Shown here one piece after another: positions 9,488 to 19,026 of a DNA stretch of 64,000 bases. Where the stretch lies: NCBI RefSeq assembly GCF_003116585.1, contig NZ_QEHM01000003.1, positions 110,916-174,915 of the forward strand. The letters run 5' to 3'. Position 1 is the stretch's first letter. Every line of letters starts with the position of its first letter. Under the pieces are notes generated by a model. That model made no database searches. It was not told the origin of the DNA and saw only the letters and a program-made list of their open reading frames with translations. The position numbers and the translations under genes are program-made. This DNA is from Albibacillus kandeliae (GTDB taxonomy: Bacteria > Pseudomonadota > Alphaproteobacteria > Rhodobacterales > Rhodobacteraceae).

Positions 9488-9705
9488 GTGCGGCTCCCTT
9501 GCTGTACCCGGCCACGCCGGCGCGACGCCCCCACTCATGCCAAAACCGCTGCAAAAAGTGTAGTGCGGCTGTTGCCGCGCCGTAACGTTCTTATGCAATT
9601 GGGATTTGACGAAACGCGGACTGGGCGTGAAGGTGACAAAAAGACATAATGATAAAAACGGATCGTGCCGCGACGTGCATGACCGAAGGGAGTGAAGACC
9701 GGCCT

Positions 9706-11478
9706 ATGGCCCCGTTGTTGACAGTGGAGGATCTGAGCATTGCTTTCGGCAATCTCGATCCGGTCGTGCGAGATGTGAGCTTTTCCGTCGCGCCGGGTGA
9801 GACCCTCGCGCTGGTCGGGGAGTCCGGGTCCGGCAAGACGGTAACCTGCCGTGCGATCCTGCGTATCCTGCCCCGGGTGGCCCGCATCCGGTCGGGAACG
9901 ATCATCCTGAACAGCCGCAAGGGCCCCATCGAGCTGACCAAGCTGAGCGAGCGCAAGATGCGCAAGGTTCGCGGCAGCCTCGTGTCCATGGTCTTTCAGG
10001 AGCCGATGCGGTCGCTCTCCCCCCTGCACCGGATCGGCAGCCAGGTGAGCGAAGTGCTCTGCCTGCACAAGGGGTGCAGCGAAAACGCGGCGCGTAAGCA
10101 GGTGCTCGAGACCTTCGAGCGCGTCGGCTTTCCCGATGTCGAGCGGGCCTACCGGGCCTATCCCTTCGAACTCTCGGGCGGGATGCGCCAACGCGCGATG
10201 ATCGCGATGGCGATGGTGTCGAAACCGGAACTGCTGATCGCCGACGAACCCACGACCGCGCTGGACGTCACCACACAGGCGCAGGTGCTGGGCCTGATGA
10301 AGGAGCTTCAGGCCGAGACCGGGATGGCGATGATCCTTGTCACCCACGACCTCGGCGTGGTCGCGAACATGGCCGAGCAGGTGGTGGTGATGCACAAGGG
10401 CAGGATGATGGAGTCGGGCCCGGCCAAGCTGGTGATCCAGTCTCCCGCGCATCCCTACACCCAGCAGCTGTTCAACGCCGCGCCCTCGATCCCCGAGGAT
10501 GTGGACCACAGCGCCGACGAGGAACCCACCGACCTGATCCTCGAACTCAGGTCGGTCTCGAAGACCTACCAGGTCCGCAGCAAGTCGATGATGAAGCCGC
10601 CGGTCACCATCGAGGCCTGCCGGGGCATCGACCTCGCCCTCGCGCGCGGTACCACGCTGGCCATCGTCGGCGAAAGCGGCTCGGGCAAGACCACCGCCGC
10701 ACGCATCGCCCTTGGCGCCGAACTGCCCGATCCGGGTGGCGAGGTGCTGTTTCGCGAGGCGCGCGGGGCAAAGCCCCTGCCCGTCCACGACATGACCCGC
10801 GCCGAGCGCATCGCCTTCCAGAAGAAGGCGCAAATGGTGTTCCAGGATCCCTATTCCTCGCTGAGCCCCCGGATGCGCGTTGCCGATGCGCTGTCCGAAC
10901 CGCTCGACATTCACGGGATCGGATCGAGGAGCGAGCGGCGCGACCGTGCTGCCGCCATGCTGGAGCAGGTCGGACTCGGCAAGGACATGATGCAGCGCTA
11001 TCCCCACGCCTTTTCCGGCGGGCAGCGCCAGCGCCTGTCCATCGCCCGTGCCCTGATGCTCGACCCGGCGCTGCTGGTCTGCGACGAACCGACCTCGGCG
11101 CTCGATGTCTCGGTGCAGGACCAGATCCTGACGCTGCTGGAAGATATCCGCGACCGGTTGCACCTGAGCTACCTGTTCATCAGCCACGACCTTGCCGTGG
11201 TTGCCCGCATCGCCGACGAAGTCGCGGTCATGCGTCAGGGGCTGGTGGTCGAACAGGCCCCGCCGGACGTGCTGTTCAACAACCCTCGTCATCCCTACAC
11301 CAAGGCCCTGATCGCCGCACAGCCGACGCCCGACATTTCACGCCCGATCAACCTGAAACTGGTTGCCCAGGGCGCCGGGTCTCCCGACAGCTGGCCCGAA
11401 GCCTTCCGTTTCACCGGCTCCGTGATACCGTCGCTTACGTCGTACGAACCTGGTCACAAGGTACGCTGCCATGTCTAG
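9706..11478 (+). CDS. Fused two-domain ABC transporter ATPase, peptide/oligosaccharide type
   Basis: Energises the importer encoded by the next three genes. About 590 residues with two complete nucleotide-binding domains, an OppD+OppF fusion as in YejF/GsiA. Domain 1 has Walker A GESGSGKT, signature LSGGMRQR and Walker [13 protein letters not shown]. Domain 2 repeats these as [16 protein letters not shown] and [12 protein letters not shown]. The oligopeptide-family C-terminal segment [11 protein letters not shown] is present. In-frame starts also exist at 9649 and 9679; 9706 is preferred because domain homology begins there. The last eight bases overlap the binding-protein gene. Confidence 0.93.
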   Translation: MAPLLTVEDLSIAFGNLDPVVRDVSFSVAPGETLALVGESGSGKTVTCRAILRILPRVARIRSGTIILNSRKGPIELTKLSERKMRKVRGSLVSMVFQEPMRSLSPLHRIGSQVSEVLCLHKGCSENAARKQVLETFERVGFPDVERAYRAYPFELSGGMRQRAMIAMAMVSKPELLIADEPTTALDVTTQAQVLGLMKELQAETGMAMILVTHDLGVVANMAEQVVVMHKGRMMESGPAKLVIQSPAHPYTQQLFNAAPSIPEDVDHSADEEPTDLILELRSVSKTYQVRSKSMMKPPVTIEACRGIDLALARGTTLAIVGESGSGKTTAARIALGAELPDPGGEVLFREARGAKPLPVHDMTRAERIAFQKKAQMVFQDPYSSLSPRMRVADALSEPLDIHGIGSRSERRDRAAAMLEQVGLGKDMMQRYPHAFSGGQRQRLSIARALMLDPALLVCDEPTSALDVSVQDQILTLLEDIRDRLHLSYLFISHDLAVVARIADEVAVMRQGLVVEQAPPDVLFNNPRHPYTKALIAAQPTPDISRPINLKLVAQGAGSPDSWPEAFRFTGSVIPSLTSYEPGHKVRCHV

Positions 11479-13393
11479 AATGATCCGATCCATCACCGCG
11501 CTTGCCCTCGCCGCGACCTTCGCCCTGCCCTTCCGCGCCGCCGCGGACCCGACCCTGGACGAAAGCGACTTTACCAAGGTGCAGGTCGCCAGCGGCGCCC
11601 TGCCGCCGGTGAGCGAGCGCGCCCCGGCCCATCCGCTTTTCGTCGATCTCGAGGCGAAGGGGCGGCAGTTCGGTGTGCCCGGCGGAACCCTCTCGACCCT
11701 CGTCGCACGTGACCGCGATATCCGGATGATGGTGGTCTACGGCTACGCCCGGCTTGTCGGGTACAACGAGAAATACGAGCTGGTGCCCGACATTCTTGAA
11801 AGCGTGGACAACGAGGACAACAAGGTCTTTACGCTCCACCTGCGGCCCGGGCACCGCTGGTCGGACGGCGCGCCCTTCACCTCCGAGGACTTCCGCTATT
11901 GGTGGGAGGACGTGGCCAACAACGACAAGCTGAGCCCCTCCGGCGCCCCCGACTTCCTGCGCTCCGGCGACGAATGGCCCACCGTCACCTTCCCGGACGA
12001 GACCACCGTGATTTATGCGTGGAACCGGCCCAACCCGAACTTTCTGCAGAGCCTTGCACAGGCGCGGCCGCCGTTCATCTACCGCCCCGCCCACTACATG
12101 AAGCAGTTCCACGCCAAGTACGTCGCGCCCGAGCAGCTCGAGGCCGAGGTCAAGGATGCACGCGTGAACAGCTGGGCCGCGCTGCACAACAAGCTCGACA
12201 ACATGTACAACTTCGACAACCCGGACCTGCCGACGCTGCAGCCCTGGGTGAACGTGAGCGACGGCAAGAAGATCCGCCACGAGTTCGTGCGCAACCCCTA
12301 TTTCCACCGCTTCGACAGCCACGGGATGCAGCTGCCCTATATCGACCGGGTCGAGATGGAGGTGGTGAGCGGCGGGCTGGTCGCGGCCAAGAGCAACGCG
12401 GGCGAGACCGACCTGCAGGCGCGCGGGCTCGACTTCCGCGATATCCCCATCCTGAAGAAGGGCGAGGAAGGCGGGCACTACCACACCCTGCTCTGGCCCA
12501 ACGGGACAGCGAGCCAGATCGCGATCTACCCGAACCTCAACTATTCCGACCCGGTGTGGCGCGCCGTGCTGCGCGACGTGAACGTGCGCCGCGCGCTGTC
12601 GCTGGGCATCGACCGCGACACCATCAACCGCGCGCTCTATTTCCAGCTGGGCAAGCCCGGCGCCATGACCGTGCTACCGCAGAGCCCCTTCTTTGACGTC
12701 GCCAACCGCGAAGCCTGGGCCGCCTACGATCCGGCGCAGGCCAACCAGCTGCTGGACGCCGCCGGGCTCGACAAGCGCGACGCCAACGGCATCCGCCTGC
12801 TGTCGGACGGCCGCCCGATGGAACTGGTGGTCGAGACGGCTGGCGAGCGGCAGGAGGTGGAGAACGCCCTGCAGATCATCACCGACACGTGGAAGGATAT
12901 CGGCGTCAAGCTGGTGATGCGCCCGCTGGATCGCGACATCCTGCGCAACCGGATCTACGCCGGCACCACCATGGCCGGCGTCTGGTACGGCTGGGACAAC
13001 GGCATTCCGCAGGCCTATACCTCGCCCGACTACCTCGCGCCGCGCTATCAGGACTTCTTTGCCTGGCCGATGTGGGGGCAGTTCTACCAGACTGGCGGCG
13101 AGGTGGGTGAAGCGCCCGACATGGAGCCCGCCATCCGACTGATGGACCTCTCGCACGAGTGGGAGGTCGCGACCACCGACGAAGAGCGCAGCAAGGTCTG
13201 GCGCGAGATGCTGAAGATCCACGCCGACAACGTCTTCGGCATCGGAATTCTCGCCGAGGCGCCGCAGCCGGTGGTGGTTTCGGACCGGCTGATGAACGTG
13301 CCGACGCAGGCGACCTGGGCCTGGGACCCAGGCGCCCATTTCGGCATCCAGCGGCCCGACGAGTTCTTCTTCAAAGACGGCGGCGGCGGCTGA
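11471..13393 (+). CDS. ABC transporter substrate-binding protein, family 5
   Basis: Periplasmic binding protein of the SBP_bac_5 (DppA/OppA) family, 640 residues, longer than classical DppA at about 535. The signal peptide is [25 protein letters not shown] with an Ala-rich cleavage site near residue 25. Family features include FTLHLRPGHRWSDGAPFTSEDF near residues 118-137 and VRRALSLGIDRDTINRALY in the second lobe. It overlaps the ATPase gene upstream by eight bases and the first permease by one base, so it is part of a four-gene operon. The ligand cannot be read from sequence; peptides or oligosaccharides are both plausible. Confidence 0.92.
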   Translation: MSRMIRSITALALAATFALPFRAAADPTLDESDFTKVQVASGALPPVSERAPAHPLFVDLEAKGRQFGVPGGTLSTLVARDRDIRMMVVYGYARLVGYNEKYELVPDILESVDNEDNKVFTLHLRPGHRWSDGAPFTSEDFRYWWEDVANNDKLSPSGAPDFLRSGDEWPTVTFPDETTVIYAWNRPNPNFLQSLAQARPPFIYRPAHYMKQFHAKYVAPEQLEAEVKDARVNSWAALHNKLDNMYNFDNPDLPTLQPWVNVSDGKKIRHEFVRNPYFHRFDSHGMQLPYIDRVEMEVVSGGLVAAKSNAGETDLQARGLDFRDIPILKKGEEGGHYHTLLWPNGTASQIAIYPNLNYSDPVWRAVLRDVNVRRALSLGIDRDTINRALYFQLGKPGAMTVLPQSPFFDVANREAWAAYDPAQANQLLDAAGLDKRDANGIRLLSDGRPMELVVETAGERQEVENALQIITDTWKDIGVKLVMRPLDRDILRNRIYAGTTMAGVWYGWDNGIPQAYTSPDYLAPRYQDFFAWPMWGQFYQTGGEVGEAPDMEPAIRLMDLSHEWEVATTDEERSKVWREMLKIHADNVFGIGILAEAPQPVVVSDRLMNVPTQATWAWDPGAHFGIQRPDEFFFKDGGGG

Positions 13394-14421
13394 TGGCCAT
13401 TCTCCGCTATGCGCTCTACCGGTTCGCGACCATGCTGCTTACCCTCGTGGTCGTGTCGGCGCTGATCTTCCTGATCATCAATCTGCCGCCCGGGGACTAC
13501 CTCTCGAACCAGATCGCCGAGTTGCGCTCGACCGGCCAGACCGCCGGTGTCGCCAAGGCCGAGTTCCTGCGGACCGAGTACGCGCTCGACCGGCCGCTCT
13601 GGGAGCAATACCTGATCTGGGTCGGCTTTGCCCCGGGGCCGCAGGGATTCTCCGGCCTGATCCAGGGCAACTTCGGCTGGTCCTTCGAATTCGACCGCCC
13701 CGTGAGCGAGATCGTGGGCGACAGCCTGTGGCTGACCGTGCTGGTGAACCTCGCCGCCGTGCTGTTCGTCTACCTCGTCGCACTGCCGCTCGGGGTATTG
13801 GCCGCAGCGCGGTCGCGCACCTGGGTCGACTACACCTCGGCCTTCGTCGGCTACCTCGGCCTCGCCACGCCCAACTTCCTCCTGGCGCTGATCCTGTTCT
13901 ATTATGGTCACCGCTGGTTCAACCTGCCGATCGGCGGCCTGATGGACCCGGCATTCGAGGGTCAGCCGATGAGCTGGGACAAGGTCCAGTCGATCCTGCT
14001 GCACCTGATCGTGCCGACCTTTGTCATCGGCACCTCGGGCGCGGCGGCGATGATGCAGCGGCTGCGGGCCAACCTGCTGGATGAGCTTGGCAAGCCCTAC
14101 GTCGAAACCGCCATCGCCAAGGGCATGAGCCCGCCGCGGATGCTGGTGAAATACCCGCTGCGGATGGCGTTCAACCCCTTCGTCGCCGATATCGGCAACC
14201 TGCTGCCCGCGATGGTGTCCGGCTCGGTGCTGGTTTCGGTCGTCCTCGGCCTGCAGACCATCGGGCCGACCCTGCTGACCGCGCTGAAGACACAGGACCA
14301 GTTCCTCGCCGGGTTCGTCCTGATGTTCGTGGCGCTGCTGACACTTGTCGGAACCATGATCTCGGATGTGCTTCTGATGCTGCTCGACCCGAGGATCCGC
14401 TACGAGGGACGCAAGGCATGA
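13393..14421 (+). CDS. ABC transporter permease, OppB type
   Basis: Inner-membrane permease of 342 residues. The N terminus MAILRYALYRFATMLLTLVV starts the first transmembrane helix. A binding-protein-dependent transport domain follows with about five further helices and the EAA-like coupling segment VETAIAKGMSPPRMLVKYPLR near residues 237-257. The start ATG shares a base with the binding-protein TGA at 13393, and its own stop overlaps the next start (ATGA at 14418). Coupled translation with its partner permease is expected. Confidence 0.92.
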   Translation: MAILRYALYRFATMLLTLVVVSALIFLIINLPPGDYLSNQIAELRSTGQTAGVAKAEFLRTEYALDRPLWEQYLIWVGFAPGPQGFSGLIQGNFGWSFEFDRPVSEIVGDSLWLTVLVNLAAVLFVYLVALPLGVLAAARSRTWVDYTSAFVGYLGLATPNFLLALILFYYGHRWFNLPIGGLMDPAFEGQPMSWDKVQSILLHLIVPTFVIGTSGAAAMMQRLRANLLDELGKPYVETAIAKGMSPPRMLVKYPLRMAFNPFVADIGNLLPAMVSGSVLVSVVLGLQTIGPTLLTALKTQDQFLAGFVLMFVALLTLVGTMISDVLLMLLDPRIRYEGRKA

Positions 14422-15572
14422 CCCAGCTTCCCGACGGGCGGTTCGTCGATGACGCGCCGTATGATCCGCAACAGTCGATCCGCCAGATCGAGCGCGCCGA
14501 CCTCGACGCCCCGAACTGGCTGCTGGTGTGGCGCCGGTTCCGGCAGCACAAGCTGGGCCTGATCTCGGGCGTCTTCCTGCTGCTCTGCTACCTGATGCTG
14601 CCCATCGCGGGCTTCATCTCGCCCTACACCCCGAACGAACGGCACTCCGATCACCTCTACGCTCCGCCGCAGGGCATTCACCTGTGGCACGAGGGCAGGT
14701 TCATCGGACCTCATGTTTACCCGATGACCTCGAAGGCCAACCTCGAGACCTTCAAGTGGGAGTTCGTGCCAGACACCGAGAACCCGGCAAGGCTGCGGTT
14801 CTTCTGCGAGGGATCGACCTACAAGCTTGCCGGGCTGATCCCGAGCGATACTCACCTGTTCTGCGCGCCGGAGGGCTCGACCGTCTTTGTCTGGGGCTCG
14901 GACCGGCTGGGACGCGACGTGTTCAGCCGCATCCTCTACGGCGCGCAGCTGTCGCTGACCGTCGGCCTGATCGGCATCACCGTCTCCTTCGTGCTCGGCA
15001 TCTTCTTTGGATCCATCGCCGGGTACTTCGGCGGCGGCATCGACTGGGTGATCAACCGCGCCATCGAGATCCTGCGTTCGCTGCCCGAGCTGCCGCTCTG
15101 GCTGGCACTCTCGGCGGCGGTGCCGTCGAACTGGGGGCCGGTCTCGGTCTTCTTCATCATCTCGGTGATCCTCGGCATCCTTGACTGGCCCGGCCTCGCG
15201 CGCTCGGTCCGCGCCAAGTTCCTTGCCCTGCGAGAGGAGGAGTACGTGCGCGCAGCCGAGATGATGGGCGCCAGTTCCGGACGGGTGATCCGGCGCCACC
15301 TGATCCCCAACTTCACGTCGCACCTGATCGCCTCGGCGACGCTGTCGATCCCGGCCATGATCCTTGGTGAGACCGCGCTGTCCTACCTCGGGCTGGGCCT
15401 GCGTGCCCCGGCGGTCAGCTGGGGCGTCATGCTGAACGACGCGCAGAACCTCGTGAACGTCGAACTCTACTGGTGGACGGCGATCCCGATGCTGCCGATC
15501 ATCATCGTGGTGCTGGCGTTCAACTTCCTCGGGGACGGTCTGCGCGACTCGCTGGACCCCTATCACAGCTGA
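14418..15572 (+). CDS. ABC transporter permease, OppC type with long periplasmic insert
   Basis: Second permease of the importer, 384 residues. The cytoplasmic N-terminal tail ends in RRFRQHKLGLISGVFLLLCYLML, the OppC_N signature and first helix. The first periplasmic loop, about residues 65-150, is longer than in DppC and carries a pair of cysteines (FFCEGS and HLFCAPE) before GSDRLGRDVFSRILYGAQLSL. The EAA-like motif EYVRAAEMMGASSGRVIRRHLIPN is near residues 275-298. Closely related importers often pair this long loop with a ~640-residue binding protein, as here. A GC hairpin follows the stop. Confidence 0.92.
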   Translation: MTQLPDGRFVDDAPYDPQQSIRQIERADLDAPNWLLVWRRFRQHKLGLISGVFLLLCYLMLPIAGFISPYTPNERHSDHLYAPPQGIHLWHEGRFIGPHVYPMTSKANLETFKWEFVPDTENPARLRFFCEGSTYKLAGLIPSDTHLFCAPEGSTVFVWGSDRLGRDVFSRILYGAQLSLTVGLIGITVSFVLGIFFGSIAGYFGGGIDWVINRAIEILRSLPELPLWLALSAAVPSNWGPVSVFFIISVILGILDWPGLARSVRAKFLALREEEYVRAAEMMGASSGRVIRRHLIPNFTSHLIASATLSIPAMILGETALSYLGLGLRAPAVSWGVMLNDAQNLVNVELYWWTAIPMLPIIIVVLAFNFLGDGLRDSLDPYHS

Positions 15573-15580
15573 TCCAATGC

Positions 15581-15601
15581 GGCGGGCCCCGGCGGCCCGC
15601 C
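15581..15601 (+). terminator. Hairpin after the ABC importer operon
   Basis: Perfect 8-base stem GGCGGGCC (15581-15588) / GGCCCGCC (15594-15601) with a five-base loop, nine bases after the permease stop. There is no T-tract, so it could be a weak terminator or an RNA-protecting stem. Confidence 0.5.
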
Positions 15602-15648
15602 ATCATTGCGCCACAGCTGTTACCGTCCCAAATTATCGCACAATTTTC

Positions 15649-15678
15649 CTAAATTTAGAGAAATTGGGAATTTTCCCA
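15649..15678. promoter_or_regulatory. AT-rich palindromes upstream of orphan small gene
   Basis: The perfect palindrome CTAAATTTAG lies at 15649-15658, followed by the inverted repeat TGGGAA-TT-TTCCCA at 15665-15678. They sit in an unusually AT-rich part of the 296-base gap between the ABC operon and the orphan gene at 15869. This is possibly a regulator site; no regulator is adjacent. Confidence 0.35.
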
Positions 15679-15868
15679 GTCCAATCCGGGCCTTTTCCCG
15701 CCCCGGGTTTTGGGGATTTGCCGCGCGGTCCTCATACTGCCGGATAGGCTTTGTGTCCGGGTTCACAGACAGGGTCACAGTTCCGGCCCAGAATGACCCC
15801 ACCCCGGATGCAGAGGAACCAAAGTTACCGAGTACCGTTGTGAAAGCGAGAAAGTTATGAGGTCCGAC

Positions 15869-16240
15869 ATGAAAGACTACGCCTTCGATCTTGCCGATTT
15901 CCCGGCCAACCAGCCGATGCCGACGGTCTGGAGCGACCGCGTGCGGGGCACGATGGAAACCGCGCTGGACAGCGAATCCGCCATTTCCCTCGCCTGCCAT
16001 GTCAGCTCGGCCTTCACCAATGCGACCGACTGGGACGGTCTGATCGCGGCACTGGACGAGCGCGGGTTTCACCTGCGCTTTGACGAGGACCGGCTGGTGC
16101 TGGTCAACGAACTGACCGGCGTTTCCCTCTGCACCTGCGCCTCGCTCGGCCATTCGCGCGCCGTTCTGACCGAACGCCTTGGCAAGCCCACTGTGCAGGC
16201 CGAGACCGGGCGTCTCGTCTCCCGTCGTCAGCCCGAGTGA
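15869..16240 (+). CDS. Small protein of unknown function
   Basis: Not recognised. About 123 residues, soluble, with no signal peptide or membrane segment. The middle (LACHVSSAFTNATDWDGLIAALDERGFHLRF, then DRLVLVNELTGVSLC and LGHSRAVLTERLGKP) has the shape of an alpha-beta domain sometimes seen in plasmid relaxase-like proteins, where an xxWxxLxxALxxRGxxL segment is followed by a short sheet. That resemblance is weak and from memory. ATG 15869 has GAGG six bases upstream; ATG 15857 in frame has no clear ribosome site. It is convergent with the MscS gene, 12 bases apart. Confidence 0.65.
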   Translation: MKDYAFDLADFPANQPMPTVWSDRVRGTMETALDSESAISLACHVSSAFTNATDWDGLIAALDERGFHLRFDEDRLVLVNELTGVSLCTCASLGHSRAVLTERLGKPTVQAETGRLVSRRQPE

Positions 16241-16252
16241 TCCGACACGACC

Positions 16253-18670
16253 CTAGCGTTCGTCGCCCGACATCGCGTCGTCGATCATATCCTCGTCCAT
16301 CGCCGCCTGCACCGCACCGGTCACCGCCTTGCGCTCTGCATCGCTCAGGTGCGCAACCTCGCCATCGGCCAGCCTGACCGTCACCTCGCGGTGGGCGAAG
16401 CGGATGCCCTTCTCGGCAAAGAGTTCGCGGATGCGCTCGTAAACCTTCTTGCGCACCACCCATTGATCGCCCGGCTTGGTCATGAACTTGACCCGGATGA
16501 TCATCGCGCTGTCCTGCATCTCGATCACGCCCTGAGACTTGAGCGGCTGGAGGAAGGTCGGCCCGATCTCGGGATCGTCGAGCAGTTCCTGCCCCAGTTT
16601 CTTGATCAGCTTGCGCACGGTCTCGACATCGGTGTCGTAGGTCACCCGCAGCGGCAGCTTCATCATCACCCAGTCCCGCGAGTAGTTGGTCAGCACCTTG
16701 ATCTCGCCGAAGGGAATGGTGTGCAGCGCGCCGAGGTGATGGCGCAGCTGGAACGAGCGGACCGAGATCTTTTCGACCGTGCCTTTCACGCTCTCGATGT
16801 CGATGTACTCGCCCTTGCGGAAGGCGTCGTCGATCAGGAAGAACGCGCCCGAGAAGATGTCGCGCACCAGCGTCTGCGCGCCGAAGCCGACCGCGAGGCC
16901 GACCACCCCGGCGCCCGCGAACAACGGGCTGACGTTGACGCCAAGCTCCATCAGGGCGATCAGACCGATGGACACGACGACCACGGCGAGAATGGCGCCC
17001 CGGAACAGCGGCAGCAGCGTCGCGAGGCGGCTGGCTCCTCCGGCGCCGCCTTCGTCGCCCAGTTCCGCCACACCTGCATCCACCGACTCCTCGGCGATCT
17101 TGGTGTCGATCCAGATGCGGAAGAAGTGATAGATCACGTAGCCGATGAACAGGATCGCGATGACGTCCAGCAGGTTCTCGATGATATTCTCGTTCAGCAC
17201 CGAGTTCTTCGGGTCCCAAATCCGCAGCAGCGCATAGGCCCCCGCCACGAAGGCGAGGATGCCGGCGACACGGCGGGCAAGGTCCTCGTAGGTGTTGAGG
17301 TCGGGCCGCCAGCGCGGGTGCGGCCCCTCCATGTCCTCGGCGGCCTCGGCCTCGGCCAGTTGGGCATTGACCCGCTCGCGCTGCATCCGGCGGTCGAAGT
17401 AGCGCTCGATCAGATAGTTGATCACCCCGTAGACGACGATGCCCGAGAGGAAGACGCCATAGGCCCCCGCCACCATCGGCAGGGACTCGGGCAGTTCCAG
17501 CACCAGCTTGTAGGCAAGGTCGAGCCAGCCGACGACCATGTAGAAGATCAGCACCGGCGCCCAGGCATGGGACACGGTGCGCGTGACCCATGTCAGGTCT
17601 TCCACCGGCTTGCCGCCGCGCAGTGCATTGGTGATCGCGCGGGCGTTGAACAGGATCATCAGGATATGCAGCAGCGCCCCGACAAGAGACAGCAGCCCGT
17701 AGAGGATCGCGTAGACGTTGTAGTTGAGCCCGAAGTCGTGGATCCAGGTGCTGAACAGCACCGTGATCGCGGCATAGCCCGCAAGGATCGCGGCCCAGTA
17801 GTAGAGCTTCTTGGCGTCCGCGTCCGAGAAGACCGGGATGCGGTACTGGGTCAGGAAGGGCGAGAGGATCATCCGCCAGACGTCAGACACCATCCGGGCC
17901 AGGAACCAGACGAGGAAGATCGAGGCCACGGTGAACTGAATCGACAGGTCGTCGGTGGTTCCGAAGAAGATCGTCAGCAGGATGTAGGCGACCAGCATCC
18001 CGAACAGCGTGCCGCCGATCCCCATGAAGAAGCGGAACACGAGGAAGGGCATCTTTTCGAGGTAGCCCTGCGGGTTCTCCTGCACCCGTCCGACGACGAA
18101 CCGCCGCACCAGCCGCTTGCCGTAGATCTCGACAGCGGCGAAGCGGCCGATCACGAGGAACAAGGCGCACCACAGGAACACCCGGACGTAAGTGGTGATC
18201 TCGCCGGTCGGACTGGTGGCGCGCAGGATGTAGCGGACCTCGTTCAGCGAGTTCGGCAGGGCATCGACCCGATCGCGAAGGGTCTGGCGGAACTGCGACA
18301 TCCCGGCCTGCGCCTTCATCAGGGCCGAGGCCCCCTTCATGCTGCTGCTCGGGTCCGCGGCGGGCGCGGTGCCCGGTGCGGACCCCGCTGCATCGGCTCC
18401 GTCAGCCGTGGTTCCCGCCGGCGCGGCGGTCGAGACGAGGTTGCCGTCGCGGTCGATGATCACCACGCTGACGCCGCTCCGCGCCGCCTCGCGGATCGCA
18501 TCGGCCAGCGCGTTGTCGGAACCTTCCCCGGCCTGCGCCCCCTCGGCGTCCGCCGTTTCCGCCGTATCGGACCCCCGCGATGTGAGTTGGGAAATCTGGG
18601 CCGAGGCCAGGACCGGCAGGAGCTGGAAAAGGCAGAGGAATGCCAGGATACGCCCGGTGAATTTAAACAT
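16253..18670 (-). CDS. Large MscS-type mechanosensitive ion channel
   Basis: Predicted inner-membrane channel that opens under hypo-osmotic tension. It has 805 residues, far longer than MscS at ~286. A signal peptide (MFKFTGRILAFLCLFQLLPVLASA) is followed by a ~130-residue periplasmic, Ala/Gly-rich region, then about ten hydrophobic segments. The MscS pore-lining and beta domains come at about residues 590-690, with GAGVVGLAVGFGAQTLVRDIFSG and the following KGEYIDIESVKGTVEKIS. A C-terminal cytoplasmic alpha-beta domain ends the protein. The architecture resembles the large multi-helix MscS homologues (YbdG/MscM-like), not KefA in detail. Monocistronic. Confidence 0.9.
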   Translation of the reverse strand: MFKFTGRILAFLCLFQLLPVLASAQISQLTSRGSDTAETADAEGAQAGEGSDNALADAIREAARSGVSVVIIDRDGNLVSTAAPAGTTADGADAAGSAPGTAPAADPSSSMKGASALMKAQAGMSQFRQTLRDRVDALPNSLNEVRYILRATSPTGEITTYVRVFLWCALFLVIGRFAAVEIYGKRLVRRFVVGRVQENPQGYLEKMPFLVFRFFMGIGGTLFGMLVAYILLTIFFGTTDDLSIQFTVASIFLVWFLARMVSDVWRMILSPFLTQYRIPVFSDADAKKLYYWAAILAGYAAITVLFSTWIHDFGLNYNVYAILYGLLSLVGALLHILMILFNARAITNALRGGKPVEDLTWVTRTVSHAWAPVLIFYMVVGWLDLAYKLVLELPESLPMVAGAYGVFLSGIVVYGVINYLIERYFDRRMQRERVNAQLAEAEAAEDMEGPHPRWRPDLNTYEDLARRVAGILAFVAGAYALLRIWDPKNSVLNENIIENLLDVIAILFIGYVIYHFFRIWIDTKIAEESVDAGVAELGDEGGAGGASRLATLLPLFRGAILAVVVVSIGLIALMELGVNVSPLFAGAGVVGLAVGFGAQTLVRDIFSGAFFLIDDAFRKGEYIDIESVKGTVEKISVRSFQLRHHLGALHTIPFGEIKVLTNYSRDWVMMKLPLRVTYDTDVETVRKLIKKLGQELLDDPEIGPTFLQPLKSQGVIEMQDSAMIIRVKFMTKPGDQWVVRKKVYERIRELFAEKGIRFAHREVTVRLADGEVAHLSDAERKAVTGAVQAAMDEDMIDDAMSGDER

Positions 18671-19026
18671 CTTTTCCTCATCTTTTCGACTGCCGGATAC
18701 AGGCTACAGAAGCCTTCGGTTTCGCGCAATTGGCCTCCACGCAACAGTTCTTTACGATCAGGGGTTGCACAGACGGGATCGGGCAGGGTTACATGTTTTC
18801 AAACCACCCGGTTTTGGCTAGGAGGGGGCCAAAGCCCGATCCGTCACCGGAGCCGGGACCGAACGAGTGGCGCCAACCGTTGGTCCTGTGGACCGGCAAA
18901 ACGCAGTACCGACCGGGGCGAGGGACAGATGATGGCCACGCGTTGTCGAAAGTTCGAAAGAACGGTCGCGGCCCTGTCATTGCCAGGGTCGGCACCTGAA
19001 CCCCAGTTACGGATTGCGGAGTGACG
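18671..19026. other. Gene-free stretch between MscS and glycosyltransferase operon
   Basis: 356 bases in the divergent gap. The open frames here look random (for instance one at 18730-18999) and overlap no recognisable domain. The segment should hold promoters for both flanking units. The only local structure noticed is TTCGAAAGTTCGAA-like sequence near 18945-18965. No clear sigma-70 promoter or riboswitch is seen. Confidence 0.6.

Noticed and set aside
9606-9650. TTGACG as a -35 box for the ABC importer operon
   Set aside because: No acceptable -10 at 16-18 bases; the nearest CATAAT is 33 bases downstream.
15606-15860. An 84-codon frame upstream of the orphan small gene
   Set aside because: Covers the AT-rich palindromic leader; residues look random and there is no ribosome site.
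18730-18999. An 89-codon frame in the MscS/glycosyltransferase gap
   Set aside because: No domain, no ribosome site, and composition unlike neighbouring genes.
16349-19024. An 891-codon plus-strand frame opposite the MscS gene
   Set aside because: It mirrors the channel gene and reads as repetitive D/H/R/Q-rich sequence, typical of antisense frames in GC-rich DNA.
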